Notes under the pieces: model-generated | Seen by the model: only the letters and a program-made list of their open reading frames with translations | What the model was told of the DNA's origin: nothing | Database searches by the model: none | Assembly: GCA_026261815.1 (NCBI GenBank) | Contig: JAMPIT010000583.1 | Location: 620,001 to 684,000 of the forward strand | Length of the DNA: 64,000 nt | Source of the DNA: Monarcha castaneiventris obscurior | Taxonomy: Eukaryota > Chordata > Aves > Passeriformes > Monarchidae | Direction: 5' to 3' | Position numbers and translations under genes: made by a program | In this document: in pieces, positions 39,180 to 50,800 of the stretch | Numbering within the stretch: the first letter of the stretch is position 1 | Layout: each line of letters opens with the position of its first letter

Positions 39180-39602
39180 CATAGAATCACCTTTTGAAAG
39201 GTTTTGGGTTGGGAGGGACCTTAAAGCCCATCCAGTGCCACCCCTGCCATGGGCAGGGACACCTCCCACTGTCCCAGGCTGCTCCAAGCCCCAATGTCCA
39301 ACCTGGCCTTGGGCACTGCCAGGGATCCAGGGGCAGCCTCAGCTGCTCTGGGCACCCTGTGCCAGGGCCTGCCCACCCTCCCAGGGAACAATTCCTGCCC
39401 AATATCCCATCCAGCCCTGCCCTCTGGCACTGGGAAGCCATTCCCTGGCTCCTGGCCCTCCAGCCCTTGTCCCCAGTCCCTCTCCAGCTCTCCTGGAGCC
39501 CCTTTAGGCACTGGAAAGGGCTCTGAGGATTCCCTGGAGCCTTCTCTTCTCCAGCTGAACACCCCCAGCTCTCCCAGACTGGCTCCAGAGCAAAGTGGCT
39601 CC
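39180..39602 (-). mobile_element. CR1 LINE fragment, 3' end, minus strand
   Basis: Read on the minus strand, this is the 3' end of a CR1 element. On the plus strand it begins with the reverse-complement tail CATAGAATCAC. Next come the GGTTTTGGGTTGGGAGGGACC block, CCCTGCCATGGGCAGGGACA, and then GGCAGCCTCAGCTGCTCTGG and CTTCTCTTCTCCAGCTGAAC, in the expected order. It is about 420 bp and 5'-truncated near 39602. Its GC-rich wording resembles CR1 copies common in songbirds. Overlapping ORFs such as 39187-39639 (minus) and 39194-39617 (plus) are shadows. No target-site duplication is visible, as is usual for CR1. Confidence 0.93.
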
Positions 39603-41213
39603 TGCAAGTGCTTTTAAATGTTTTGTCACACAAGGTCAAAATCAGGCCAGGTTTTGAATGGGTTTGTAATTCTGAAGTTTTTTACGAAACAGAAACAATA
39701 ATTCAAGGTGATCATTTGGAGAAAAAAACAAACTAAACCAACAACCCAGAATGATACATTGCAATGGATTCTGGGCATACAGCTTCTAGGTTTCATTACA
39801 AACCAGTCATTTTTACTTCAGACACAAGTCCTGCCCTGGCCTTCAGGTAGTTGAGATTTTCTTGATCTAAAGATCAAAATCTAAAATTCACTGATGCCTC
39901 ATTTTTTGGGTGGGGTTTTTATTGATGGACAAATTATTAGAAGTTTACTAAAGCCATCAAAGGAATTGTTGTCACTGTAATTTATTATGAGGTGCAGTGT
40001 AACTCCATTATTTGTTTTTTTACTACTTAATGGCTTGGACATATATCATGAGTGCACAGTTTTGTAAGCAAATCAAGCTGGTACCTTCCAGAAGGAAAAC
40101 TGCTGATGTACAGAACTCCATGATGTCCATATGCCAGCATGGACCAGCTTTGCAAGAACATTTCCTGAAGCATCCAAATCAATTCAGCCCGTCCAAGAGA
40201 ATTCAGCAACGATCACTTACCACCCCACCAAATAAGGAGAATATATTAATTTATTTATCTTTTGAAAAAGATTAAGACAGTGTTATTGAGCAAAACAGTG
40301 ATTCTGTTTCCAGAGGTGAATGTAAACCCAAAACCTGACTCTACTGGTGTGCACTGACAGTGATGTAGCAGATTTAAGCAGTTAGAAGGTGAATATATAT
40401 CTGCCTTTATAAATGGCAGTTATTCCCAAAGGCTTAGGTCTGCTGGGTTTTTATGGCAGCCTGTGAAAGCTTCTTTTCCCCTTGTTTTTGCCCAATTACT
40501 CTGTGTTTATGTGGAATAAGAATAACAATCTGATTTAGTATGCATTGTTGGCAAGCACTAAAACCACAGCTTGCACACCTACTTTTGTTGATGTTCCTCA
40601 GATTTTAAAGCTCTCAGGAGTCATGTAGAAGGAAGGAACTCGTGGGACATTTTTTAGACATGAGGAGAGTGCTCGGAGTCAGATGGCCCTGCTTTTAAAG
40701 GCAGCTTTTGCAGAGTTTTCTCAGCTTGGAATCAAATGCAACTGCTTGAAGGGCTGCTGAATAATGGGCTTCGTATACTGAGCTCTAATCAGTGGGAATG
40801 CAAGTGGTGATTAAAGCTCAGTGTTTGTGGGAATTATGCTGCCACTCTTTCTCAGGCATTCCAGTGCCTGTGCCGTGACCAGGGAGCACGTTCACAGCCA
40901 ATATCCACGGCTGCAGAACATGGCAGAGCCTTGTCTGATCACAATTTTAAAAGAAGTATCAAGAGCAGATCTGCTCTCGTTTCCAAAGCCCTAATGAGAG
41001 ATTGTAACTATTACAGTACATAAAATATTCGTCCCTTTCAGTGAAGCTAATGTCAGAACTGAATATTTAATCATGTATTTGCTTTTTTGCATAGCTTAAA
41101 GAAAGGTATTGCTGAATATAAATCTACAGAGATGAAAGGGCCAATAGTGTTTTTCAGACAATAAAGTCTGGGTATTATAGACCTGTTCTATTTTTTTGTT
41201 CTTACAAATACAG
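39603..41213. other. non-coding stretch
   Basis: No gene or repeat was recognised. The interval 40680-40950 has irregular, moderately GC sequence (TGATTAAAGCTC, TAATCAGTGGG) that could be regulatory. Confidence 0.45.
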
Positions 41214-41335
41214 CTGGTTTAATTTGCACAAAATGGAGATCAGGTATCCGTAGCCTGATCCAGTTCCTTTTGAAGTTCTTTGCTTGCTGTCTGAATTTAA
41301 GTGGCAATAGGACTTCAAAATCACCTACCATAGAG
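41214..41335 (+). other. possible exon, 122 bp, unidentified (candidate C)
   Basis: It is preceded by a long pyrimidine-rich acceptor (TTTTTTTGTTCTTACAAATACAG) and followed by a consensus donor GAG/GTAAGT. Exactly one frame is open through the segment: two bases, then 40 codons, ending in phase 0. The translation contains a hydrophobic run LIQFLLKFFACCLNLSG and ends NRTSKSPTIE, with NRT a possible glycosylation sequon. No family is recognised. It might be a non-coding exon or a cryptic splice pair. Its end phase matches the start of the candidate at 43,712. Confidence 0.17.
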
Positions 41336-42189
41336 GTAAGTCCTTTTTGGAACATTGATTTCCCCAAGATCAATTTTTTCTTTTTTAATCTTCTAAGTAT
41401 CTGAGGAGCCTTCAATTTTTATTTCTTCTTTACCATCACTAGAGTGGGTATGTAATGAAAGCAAAAATGGGGATGAGGAATCAGGCTTTTAAAGGAAGCA
41501 ATTAAAAATGTTTTGTATGGGGGACAGAAGGGTTTCCTAAGAGTAATAAGCATTTTGAGGAAATAAGCAACATATTTCTCAAGTGTGACTGCACAGCAAA
41601 AAACCTAAAAGATTAGTTAATCTTTACTCATTCCCATGTCAGTTTAGCATTGCTTCCTCTGCACTGAGACTTCTAAAATAGGACATCTGCCACAAATTCT
41701 CCTTGGAGAACTAGTTCGTGCACTAATCAATTTCCTCCTTCAGCACACATGTCCCTCTGAAAAACTTATTCACAATATCTGTCAGATTGAGAAAGTCAGG
41801 GTAATGGGACTTCCTTTTGTGGTTAAAAACATAGGTGAGGATTCACTGAATAAATTGAGGAGTGCTGGAAATCAACATAAATGAAAAGAAAAGCTTTATT
41901 GCTCTATCAAATGAGGCTAAAGAAATTAGAGTCAAAAGAAGCAGGCACTTCACTAATGAAAAAAAATAGAAAGACATATACATCTCGACAGCCTCCTGTG
42001 CTTTTAATTCATTTCTTGTTCCTTGGACAAGGTGATAACACTGTTCCAGTTTAATCCAATAACCTATCTCCAAAATGATCAGTGTTCTTATTTCAAGCCT
42101 TGGCTCCTTTCTGCTTTGATTCAGCTCATATGGCTCCTACCCTTTGATTCCGTGCTCACCTCTTCTGCATGCAACTTGACCTTTTGCAG

Positions 42190-42246
42190 CTTTTCTCCCC
42201 CCTCCCATTTGCCACACTCCCTTTCTCCTCTCTCTTTCATCTTTCC
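42190..42246 (+). repeat. polypyrimidine tract
   Basis: About 57 bp is mostly C and T (CTTTTCTCCCCCCTCCC, then CTCCCTTTCTCCTCTCTCTTTC). It lies inside a 127-codon plus-strand open frame (42023-42406). That frame's composition is explained by the tract itself and it has no domain. Confidence 0.7.
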
Positions 42247-43711
42247 ATACATATTAACTCAGCAGGATTTTTGCTCTAACCTTAATTTTCCTGCATCCCA
42301 AAGCTTCACAGCTAAAAGGTTGCTGCTAATCCTCTTTCTATTTCTCTTTCTTTATAGTGTATTTTATTCATCCACTTTCATTTCCAGAAATACTTTGTAT
42401 ACATAGACATTTACTCAGACTTGTGTATTCTCCAGAAGAAGCCATTTTTCTAAGCCTTTTTTAATGCATTTTGAGGACCATCAGAGGTGACAAATGTAGA
42501 ACCATATCTATATGAGGAAAATTCTTATTCTTAGCACATCATTAAAATTGTATGACGTTCAGAAAAAATTGCATCCCGGCAATCAGGCAGAGGAAATCAC
42601 TTCTGTTTACCACAGATGAGAAAGGGGCATCCTGCTATCCTTGCAAATCAGTCCAAATGAAGTGGACAGCACAGGGAGGAAGTGCCAGGTTATCAGTAGC
42701 TGAACTCTGATTACGCTAATTCTGCAGATCAGCTTGCCTGGATCTGGAGGTTGGTCAGAGGGCAAAGGTGCTCAAACCTATTCTAATGTGGCACAGCACC
42801 AGGGCCAAGAAACACTACCCCTGCTCGAGGACTTTAAGGGAAAGGCCTGCAGAAGTCTCCTTTGAACCTGCAGGCACTGTAGTTTCATTCACAGCTACAG
42901 ATGGAAGAGGCAGGATAGTCCTCGAGGAAGAACTCTAGGAAAAAGCAGCGCTAGAGCAGAAGTTGAGCTTTTTGCACAGATGGCCACCTCCATAGTAAAG
43001 AGAACAATCCATGGGAGACGATTAGCTTTGACCTTTTTCAGCATGAAGGGTAACGCTAGGAGAAGACTGGGAAGGATGATTCCACAGTACCAAAGAGTTG
43101 GAACGTTTGCATTTTATTTTTATATACCATTAATGAAGATAATATAATACAGCAGATAATGTTTTTTTTCTTCTGTGGAAACTCAGTCTCCTGGAATTCA
43201 CAAAATATTTGTAGGCAGTAGCACTTCATTTCTAGTTAGGGGTTGGTTTGGGGTTTATTTTTTAGTAGAATTTATTAATCATTTTGAAAGTGACAGACAT
43301 TAATGATGTGTGTAAAATTCATATGCTCACTTGCATTAAAAGAAACCATTTTGTTAGGATATGGCTGTGTAAATTCTCTGGGAACATAAAATTTAATGCA
43401 ATAAATTAAATGCAATATAAATAGTTCTTTTAAACGTATTAGAATATGTGCTAAAGAAATATATTGTGTGCAATCCCCACCTACTGAAGTGAAAAGTGAA
43501 ATTTCCACTGTCAGCAATGAGAGGGTGTTTCCATCCCATCCCAAACAGGAATTTCATCATCTCCTTGAAGTGTGATTTCTCACTAAATGTTTTGACATAT
43601 GGAAGAGGGGAAAAAAAACCAAAAAAAATTCCTCTCTCTTTCCCAGGGACTGTTTACCAGATGGTGGAGAATTGGGTTCTCAGCTGATAAAATTCATCCC
43701 CTCCCTGCCAG

Positions 43712-43769
43712 GACACCGGGATGGTCGGGGTGCACTTGGAGGAGGGCGTGCCGTGGGTCCCCTTTGACT
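43712..43769 (+). other. possible exon, 58 bp, unidentified (candidate A)
   Basis: A strong acceptor, TTCATCCCCTCCCTGCCAG, precedes it, and the donor ACT/GTAAGT follows. The segment is GC-rich, with four CpGs in 58 bp amid AT-rich flanks. Frame 0 reads DTGMVGVHLEEGVPWVPFD and leaves one base, so it ends in phase 1. A second frame is also open and the third has a stop. No protein family is recognised. It is phase-compatible with candidates at 41,214 and 46,367. It could instead be a non-coding RNA exon or a GC-rich remnant. Confidence 0.2.
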
Positions 43770-46366
43770 GTAAGTGGGACAGACAGGGCACTGCTCTGGG
43801 AAGTCTGGTGCAAGGCACCTGCAGAGGACTTTGTCACAGAAGTCAATCTGCCTGCCAGCTTTCAAAGAGCAGCGAGTTGAGTTAAAGCTATCAGGTTTTG
43901 TATCTCTTCTGATCTTCCCATTTTACTGTTGCATTTAAGCATATGCTTGTAAAACAAAAAGATACCACGTGGCAAATTGTAATGTTATCTTAGAAAATAA
44001 TTCCCCTTTGTGTTATTTGCTGCCTATTCTTCTTGCCAAGCGTTGTATCTAACACCTTTTCAAAGGCTTTACTTCAGAGGAAATGCTAAATGTCTAATCC
44101 CCCACGCCCATCAAAAGGAGTGGTCTTCATATTAAACAAAAAGAGTTCCTCCTAATAAGCTCCCATTTGGTAAATGCATGCTACTGCCTGTGCTTCTAAA
44201 ATTAAACAGTACTGGCAGAAATAACCCCAGAATACACGCAGCCCTGCACAGGAGCTCAAGGGATAATCAGGGGACAAACCTCGCATTCTTTAGCTTTGCT
44301 GCATCAGGTGAAGGTGGTTGTAGCCTGTGCTTGAGGTTGGATAAAGGCAAAGGCTGCTCAAATGTTGTGTTCACACTTGCTCAGCTCTCTTCTCCCTAAT
44401 GTCTGGTGAAGATGGTCTCATGATGGGAAATTCATGAGGAGAAGATGAAGGAAAATCTGGGGGGCAGGATGGGAAACCCTTTAGGGTTTTTATTGAAAGT
44501 TTCACTATATCTTCTTTCTCTAAGAAAGGAGAGAAGCTTCTAGTACCTAAAGTTTCTTTTGGCCAAAAAAATTTGATTTTTCAATATATTTTTTTGCAGG
44601 AGCTCTTCAAGAATATATCTAAGGGCTTTCACACATCCATATCTACATGTTTCTCGTGTTCTGAGACCAGCTGATGTAAATGCACATATATGTTTTTCAG
44701 TAACGAAATTTTAAGCAAATGTTTACAATTTTTTTCCCCCTTGAGCCTTTTTATAGGATTTAAAGCATTGGGCTACCGAAAGAAACGTGTGCCTCATATG
44801 GCATGAAAATAGCTTTATAAAATCAAGCAGCACATCTGCAGGAGCTGAAAGGGAACACTCATGGATGTGCAATGTATAGTGAACACTGTCCTTTATTAGC
44901 GTAGCACTTAGTCCAAGGTAAAATCTAGAAGTGTTCTAATGTAAGTGGAAATGAATTTAAACTGGAATATGTGACTAGAAACATTTGGAGATATAGAAGA
45001 CTAGAATTTGGCTTTGTATCTGGAGATGTGAGCAAGGGCAGACACTTAAATGTTTCAGAGGGTTTGGGAGCTGATGGACAATTCTATTCCTACTTTTTAG
45101 ATTCTCTCTTCTTTTCCCTTCAGCATACCTTGACCTGCTAAATAAAGTAACTCCTTCAGTATATCTGAGATAGAAATACTAACTTTGTAGGTATTCTTTC
45201 TCCATGAGGTATGATTAAGAATTTTTTTTTAAATTTGTCTTTCTAAGGGAAAGCCATTCCAAGCATTCTCATTTGATAGTGCTGTGATTAATTTTTAGTT
45301 TCTTTTCTAATAAGCTACTATATACTCAGTCTTAATGAACAGTAGAATAAACCCCTCTCTTCTTGTTGTAAACTTGGAAATGAAAAATAAAACAAATGCT
45401 ATTCCAGCTGGGGTATGAAATCTTAGGCTGGGTAAGAGGTCAATATATAATCTGGTAGGCAGTTTAGATTAGAATAGAAGAGTATTTTGCTCCCCTTCCC
45501 AAAGGATTTAATTTTTTTAAGCTGTTAAGTCTAGATCATTTAAATATTATTGTTTCAACCACCAGCAGGTGGAAAATGCTTATATTATTCTATTGATATC
45601 CTCTGAACCTGTTGAAACAAATTATGGATGACTCTGATGATCATCAGACCACAGTGGTGGTGCTGAAAAATCTGCAGATTTTTTTTTTATTTGTCCAGCT
45701 GTCTGTTTTGTGTGAAGCTGTGCAAAGTCTGCACAAAACCACACATTAACCTAAGCATTTTTAGGAATCAAAATACCTGTTGTTGTGGGAGGACAATCCT
45801 TGCCTGGTGTTCCAGTCTTTGAAAAGCTGATCCAGACCTTGCTGGGCCAGCTCCTGGGTTCCTGTCTGCTGTCCAAAAGGCTGCAATGAATCCCGTTTTT
45901 TCCTTCACAAGTGTCTGTGGGTCCTGTTGTGGGTATTGATCTCAGGTAGTAATGACGGTCTAAACGCTGGTGCTCAACAAAGCAGCACAAGATCACAGTG
46001 TTGCAATGGCCTAAAAATTGCTGCTTATTAGAAGGACTCTCTGGGCATTGAAGAGCCCTGAGTGTCTGCGAGGCTGCTGGAATGGGAAGTGTCCCAGCCA
46101 GCCCTGGTGGCAGTGGAGGCAGAGCAAAGTGTATTAGGGCCACCTCAAACACATTGATCCAATTACACAGGGGAGGTTCAGGTGCAGCACAGCTTCCGTG
46201 GCTGCTGTCACTTACAGACAGTTCAAGGGCTGCTTTTTGCCCTTTTCCTTTCTGAGTCTACTGTTCTGGGGGAAAAGATTGAACAGAAATATTTGAGTGA
46301 GATAACCAGAGTGAGCAGAGGAAGGAATCTGTTTGAGTACTTTGGTATGGACTCCCTGCCTTTCAG
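43770..46366. other. non-coding stretch between candidate exons
   Basis: No repeat was recognised. A 16-bp perfect palindrome, TCTGATGATCATCAGA, lies at 45633-45648. The interval 44040-44170 has an irregular composition with CTAATCCCCCACGCCC. A 133-codon minus-strand ORF at 45751-46152 has no recognisable domain. Confidence 0.45.
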
Positions 46367-46485
46367 GGTGTTGGTTTGAATCAACGTCCATCCGCCTGGA
46401 AGAAACAGGATTATGCCATTATATCAACACCACTGAATGCACCACAACACCTGAGGATATTTCTATCAAGCTGAACAGAGGAGAT
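46367..46485 (+). other. possible exon, 119 bp, unidentified (candidate B)
   Basis: It is preceded by CCCTGCCTTTCAG and followed by the donor GAT/GTAAGT. The open frame is two bases plus 39 codons (phase 1 start, phase 0 end). It contains CWFESTSIRLEETGLCHYI, an NTT glycosylation sequon, then ECTTTPEDISIKLNRGD. Three cysteines and the sequon would suit a secreted or extracellular domain. I cannot name the family. Codon choice looks gene-like, and this is the most protein-like short segment in the window. A chance ORF is still possible. Confidence 0.25.
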
Positions 46486-47662
46486 GTAAGTGCCTGGATC
46501 TCTCAGGCAGTCTTGCTATGCCACCCAAGCCTCCCGGGCATTTCACAGCAGTTTTACAAAAAGAATATTTCCATACCTAGCATATTGACAATTATTTTAA
46601 TTTGTTTAAATTGGCATAGCCCTGTGGACAGCTTATTTAAACGCTACACGCACTGTTATGTGTTCATTCCCTAAAGGTATTTTTACTACAGGCACATTTG
46701 GCATTGAATTAATTATCACTCTAAAATGTACTTTTGGAGTCAGCCTAGTTTAGCTGGATGAAAAAGCTTTTTGTGGGAGAAATGGTGATTAGAGTTTGGG
46801 GTCCATAATGGTTTACAAATGTCAGCTCCATTAGTCACTTATGGAAAGTGGACTCATTCTTCTGAAATCAACAGAAGTGAATCTCTAAATGGTATTAATT
46901 CAAACTGCTTATAGTTGTCCTTAGCATCACAGGAAGCTCACAGGCTTCTCAAATACATCTTTATGTTCTTTCTGTTCATTGCAGAAGGGGGTTCCATTAC
47001 TTGCTTGTTTTCTATTTTAATTACTCTTTACTTTTCTTATTTACTTTGCTTTTTTTTTTTTTTAAGTGCAGCTGGCATCTTTTTTACTGAAATCTACCCT
47101 TCCCCAAGTTCTTCCCAAAGTGTGTTCTGTCTCACCACTTTTGGTGGCACTAACACCAAAAATCTCTCCTGTTGGAGCAGGAGTGGTGCAGAGAGAGACA
47201 TTTCCTGACCTAATGGCCAGGTAGAGTCACATCCTTGCTGTGTTCCAAAGGGAGTCACAGCCTGAACAGTGTCCCTCTGGACAGCAGTGTGGATTGGGAA
47301 GCACTCTGGAAAGCTTAGGACACCCTGGCTGAGGGATGGAGCAGTTCATGCAATTTGTTCCTATACAGAGAAGTGTCTGTCTCTGCTCTTTCGGAATATG
47401 GACCTGGAATCGCTGGACATGAATTAGAGAAGGGGCCAACAAGGCATCAAAATGTATTGGCTTTAACTGCCATGGAATTGCACATTCACAGGAAATCCGT
47501 GCTGACTCGTTTGTCTGCTTGAGTTGACGATTCCTGGTTTATGACTTTATAATCTCTGAGCAATCATATTAAAGATTTTTTTTTTCTTCAGAGGACTTTG
47601 CCTCACTGGTTGGATTCTCTAGGGTGCAGTTCTGTGAAAAATTTGGTTTTGGTTCTCCTGAT
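46486..47662. other. non-coding stretch
   Basis: If candidate B is an exon, this would be intron. It has a T14 run at 47050-47063. No repeat or gene was recognised before the CR1 at 47,663. Confidence 0.45.
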
Positions 47663-47892
47663 CATAGAATCCTAGACTCATGGAATCATTTATCCTAGAC
47701 TCATTGGAAAAGACCTCCACGATCATCAAGTCCAACTTTTGACCGCTTGTCAACTAAGCCAGAGCCTTAAGGGCCACATCCACTCATTTCTTGGGCACCT
47801 CTAGGGATGGTGAGTCCACCACCTTCCTGTGCAACCCCTTCCAGGGCCTGAGCACCCTTTCTGTGAAGAAATTCTTCCTGAAAAAAGAATTT
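47663..47892 (-). mobile_element. CR1 LINE 3' fragment, minus strand
   Basis: Plus-strand reading gives a reverse-complement CR1 end. An octamer-like tail (CATAGAATCC) is followed by GGAAAAGACCTCCACGATCA and TCAAGTCCAACTTTTGACC. Next come CTCTAGGGATGGTGAGTCCA and TCTGTGAAGAAATTCTTCCT. This is an older, less GC-rich type than the copies at 31.1 and 39.2 kb. The 3' tail region carries a duplicated 13-mer, ATCCTAGACTCAT, at 47669-47681 and 47692-47704. It is 5'-truncated and non-functional. Confidence 0.92.
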
Positions 47893-50800
47893 GTAGACTG
47901 TGTGAGGGTTAATATTGTAAATGAGCATAAACACACTGCGAAAAAGCAGCCAAAGAAAGCTTTGTCTTTGGAAAATCTTGAGTTGCATCCCCACCATGCT
48001 CTATTCACCTCTGTCTTGTCTCCCCATGGAAATGCCAGAGCTGCTCAGCTCCAAAATGTCTTTTCAGAGTTGTTTTGCACAGGTGTTTCTGTAATTATGA
48101 TACATTTGGAATAAATGTTTTGTTTAATGGTGCTTAAATGCATACTTCCATCTGTGACAATGGGATGGACATCAGAGCTCTGATGAAATGCCTTTGGAAA
48201 TGAGGAGTGCCAAAAGAATTTCTTGCCTTCATCTGTGTCCACTCTTACTTTATTTGTAAGAGGAAAACGCGTCTGGGTTTAAGTTCAAGCACAGGAAGAA
48301 TGAATGGAACCTATGAAAGCAAAGCTGAAAGGGAACAAAAGAGTGAAAAATGTGGAAATTTTCCACATGGCAAGTTCCCAAATACCTGACTGTTAAATCC
48401 AACGAAATAAAGAGAAGTCGCATGACAAATTGAGGTTATGCTAACTAGTACAGTGAAACCATCAGCCTCATGTTTGGCAGCAGTCAAAAAAGTGCAACAG
48501 ATGTTTTGGACTTCCTAAAGCTTGCTCTGAGTCTGAGAAAAAAACCTGAACAGATCCTGAGTGAAAACATGCGTGGGTCATCCACGTCTTGAGTGACAGT
48601 GCAGCTGTGGTTCCTTCCTTCAGAGGGACTTGTTAAAACTCAAAATATTTCAGAGAGTGTGATCAAAGATAGGGAATGACTTCCATCCATTGTTCTGCTG
48701 GGCAAGCTGAGTCTCCTTAATTCAGAGGAAAAAATCCACGACTCAAGAGAAATGAAGGGTTACAGAGCCATGACTGGAATGGAGAATGCAAATAAAGACC
48801 CATATTTGCCTTCTGTTTGAATATGAGAAGTAGAGACTGTCAAAGCAAGTTAATGAAAGCCAGGTGGAAAAGAGAGAAAAGTGGTTCTTCACATCAGAGG
48901 TTGCAGATGCATGGAAATGTTTATTGAATGTTGTGGATGAAAAACATTCATGTGAGCTTGAGAGACCAGACAGGAATGGGAAGAGATTTGTTGTGGGTTA
49001 TTAAATGAGCAAACCACAACAGCCCCAGAAGACCTCCTGAGCCAAAGAAGGGTCAGAAACTGCAAGGAAGAGGAAGGTTAAGGAAGGTGTCATGATTGTT
49101 CTTGCTTTTTCCTAGATATCCGCTTGTGGTCCCTGCTGGAGAAAGAGCACTGAGCCAGGGGATGCTGGGGCTGAATCAATACAGCCATTCTCATTTTCAC
49201 AAACTATTTATGGCGTGAGGTTGTTTAGGGAGAATAATAGTGGTGAAGATCCATAGCAGCAGCCAAATTCCAAGCTATGCTTGGAATACTTCAAACCGAC
49301 ACAGGATTTATGGTTTGGGGTTTTTTTTCAGTAGTCTATATGACAGAAGAGAAATACGAGCTTGGAGAAATTAAGTAAATGAAGAATGGATTTTCTGGGG
49401 GAGCTGTTAGGATAATGGATATGCTCTTTGCTGTTTAGAGCACTGCTTTTCAAATGTTTTTCAGCAGATCAGTGTGTCTGAATTAGTAATGATCAGAACT
49501 GATGTGTATTAGTCATCAAATCAGCCTGGTATGGGAAATAGTGTGTGTGTTTAATTGCATATGTACTTTGCAAAAGTGTGTTAAATCGTAGATACATTTC
49601 AACTTCCATGGGCTTTGAGAAGTAAATCCTGTGAAGTTCAGTGTACTTCCTAACTCACCCCTTTCTAACATTTTCATGCCATGACCAGGATCAGAGGTAC
49701 ATGTACTACATTTGCAGCCTGTTCCATGGTTTTTAAGATAAAGGCTTGGGAACATCCTCTTAGAAAGCTGTTTGAATACAGGTGATTGCACTGAGGAGCA
49801 TCCAGGCAGTCTGATCAGGAGGTTAGTGCTTTACCCTGAGGGAAAATCAAGTTTGTAGCCATCAAAACAGGAGCCAGTCACTCCATCACTGGGCAGGGAC
49901 TCAGCCCCTCCACAGGAACTCCATTATTGTGAAGAAAAAAAAAATAGAAAGCAGATATCTTGAGGCAGAAGGCAGTTGAGGACATTGAGGATACTGTGGA
50001 TCAAAAACTCTCTACCACAGAATGAATCCAGAAGTGCCTGCTCCTGGATTATACAGTAGGAAGGGATATAATGAGTTAGATGTAAACAATATCAAGTGCA
50101 TAAACATAAACCCATGTTACTTACTAGAAATCTCAAGATCATTGTTGTCAAGTGCATTTGTGGTCCCGGGAACCCTGCATTTACCTTAAAAATAAGCTTT
50201 TCTCTTAATGCTTTAATAGCATCAAGGTGCATAAGATCAACAAGCAGAAATTCTGACTTACACAGCAAGAGGAAAAGGGTCTCAGCTGGGATAATACAGC
50301 CTAATATTTCAAACTCTAAGTATTAGTTTCAGACTTGGGAATAATTCCATCCATTTGCTTTCTGTGTCAAAATTATTATGCCTGTTTTGGTCATTCATTT
50401 TTCAGCGGATGTTCTGTGCTTCTCAGCTGGTTGTATCTCAGTCATAAAATGCCCTATTCACATCTGGATTTTTGTTTGGACCTACCAACAGAGGCAGAGT
50501 CTGTGATTTGGTTTTTTTAAATTTTTTTTTAAATTTACTCTTTCTTTTACCCCATTCAGTTTTGGTTTTGTCATGTTTTGACTCTATTAGCTCAGTCTCA
50601 AGTGAGTAGAGCTAAGGTAACACTGTGTGTGCGTGTGCTGCTACTGAACTGCCACATTACATCCTCTTCCTGCTCCGAGCTCAGGGTATGAGGCAATTGG
50701 GATATTCCCATGTGGAATCTAGCATAGACTATTCCCTGGTTTTGGCAAAATCTCAGGAATGTGCTCTACAACAGCATCATACCAATATATAGACAGTCTG

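Noticed and set aside
39187..39639. Overlapping ORFs of 90-150 codons
   Set aside because: They are shadows of the minus-strand CR1 3' end, which has few stop codons because it is GC-rich.
42023..42406. 127-codon plus-strand ORF ending in hydrophobic residues
   Set aside because: The Ser/Pro/Leu/Phe richness follows from a polypyrimidine tract. It is low complexity, with no family.
45751..46152. 133-codon minus-strand ORF
   Set aside because: There is no domain, signal peptide or repeat-family match, and its composition resembles non-coding DNA. It may be a decayed repeat but I could not show this.
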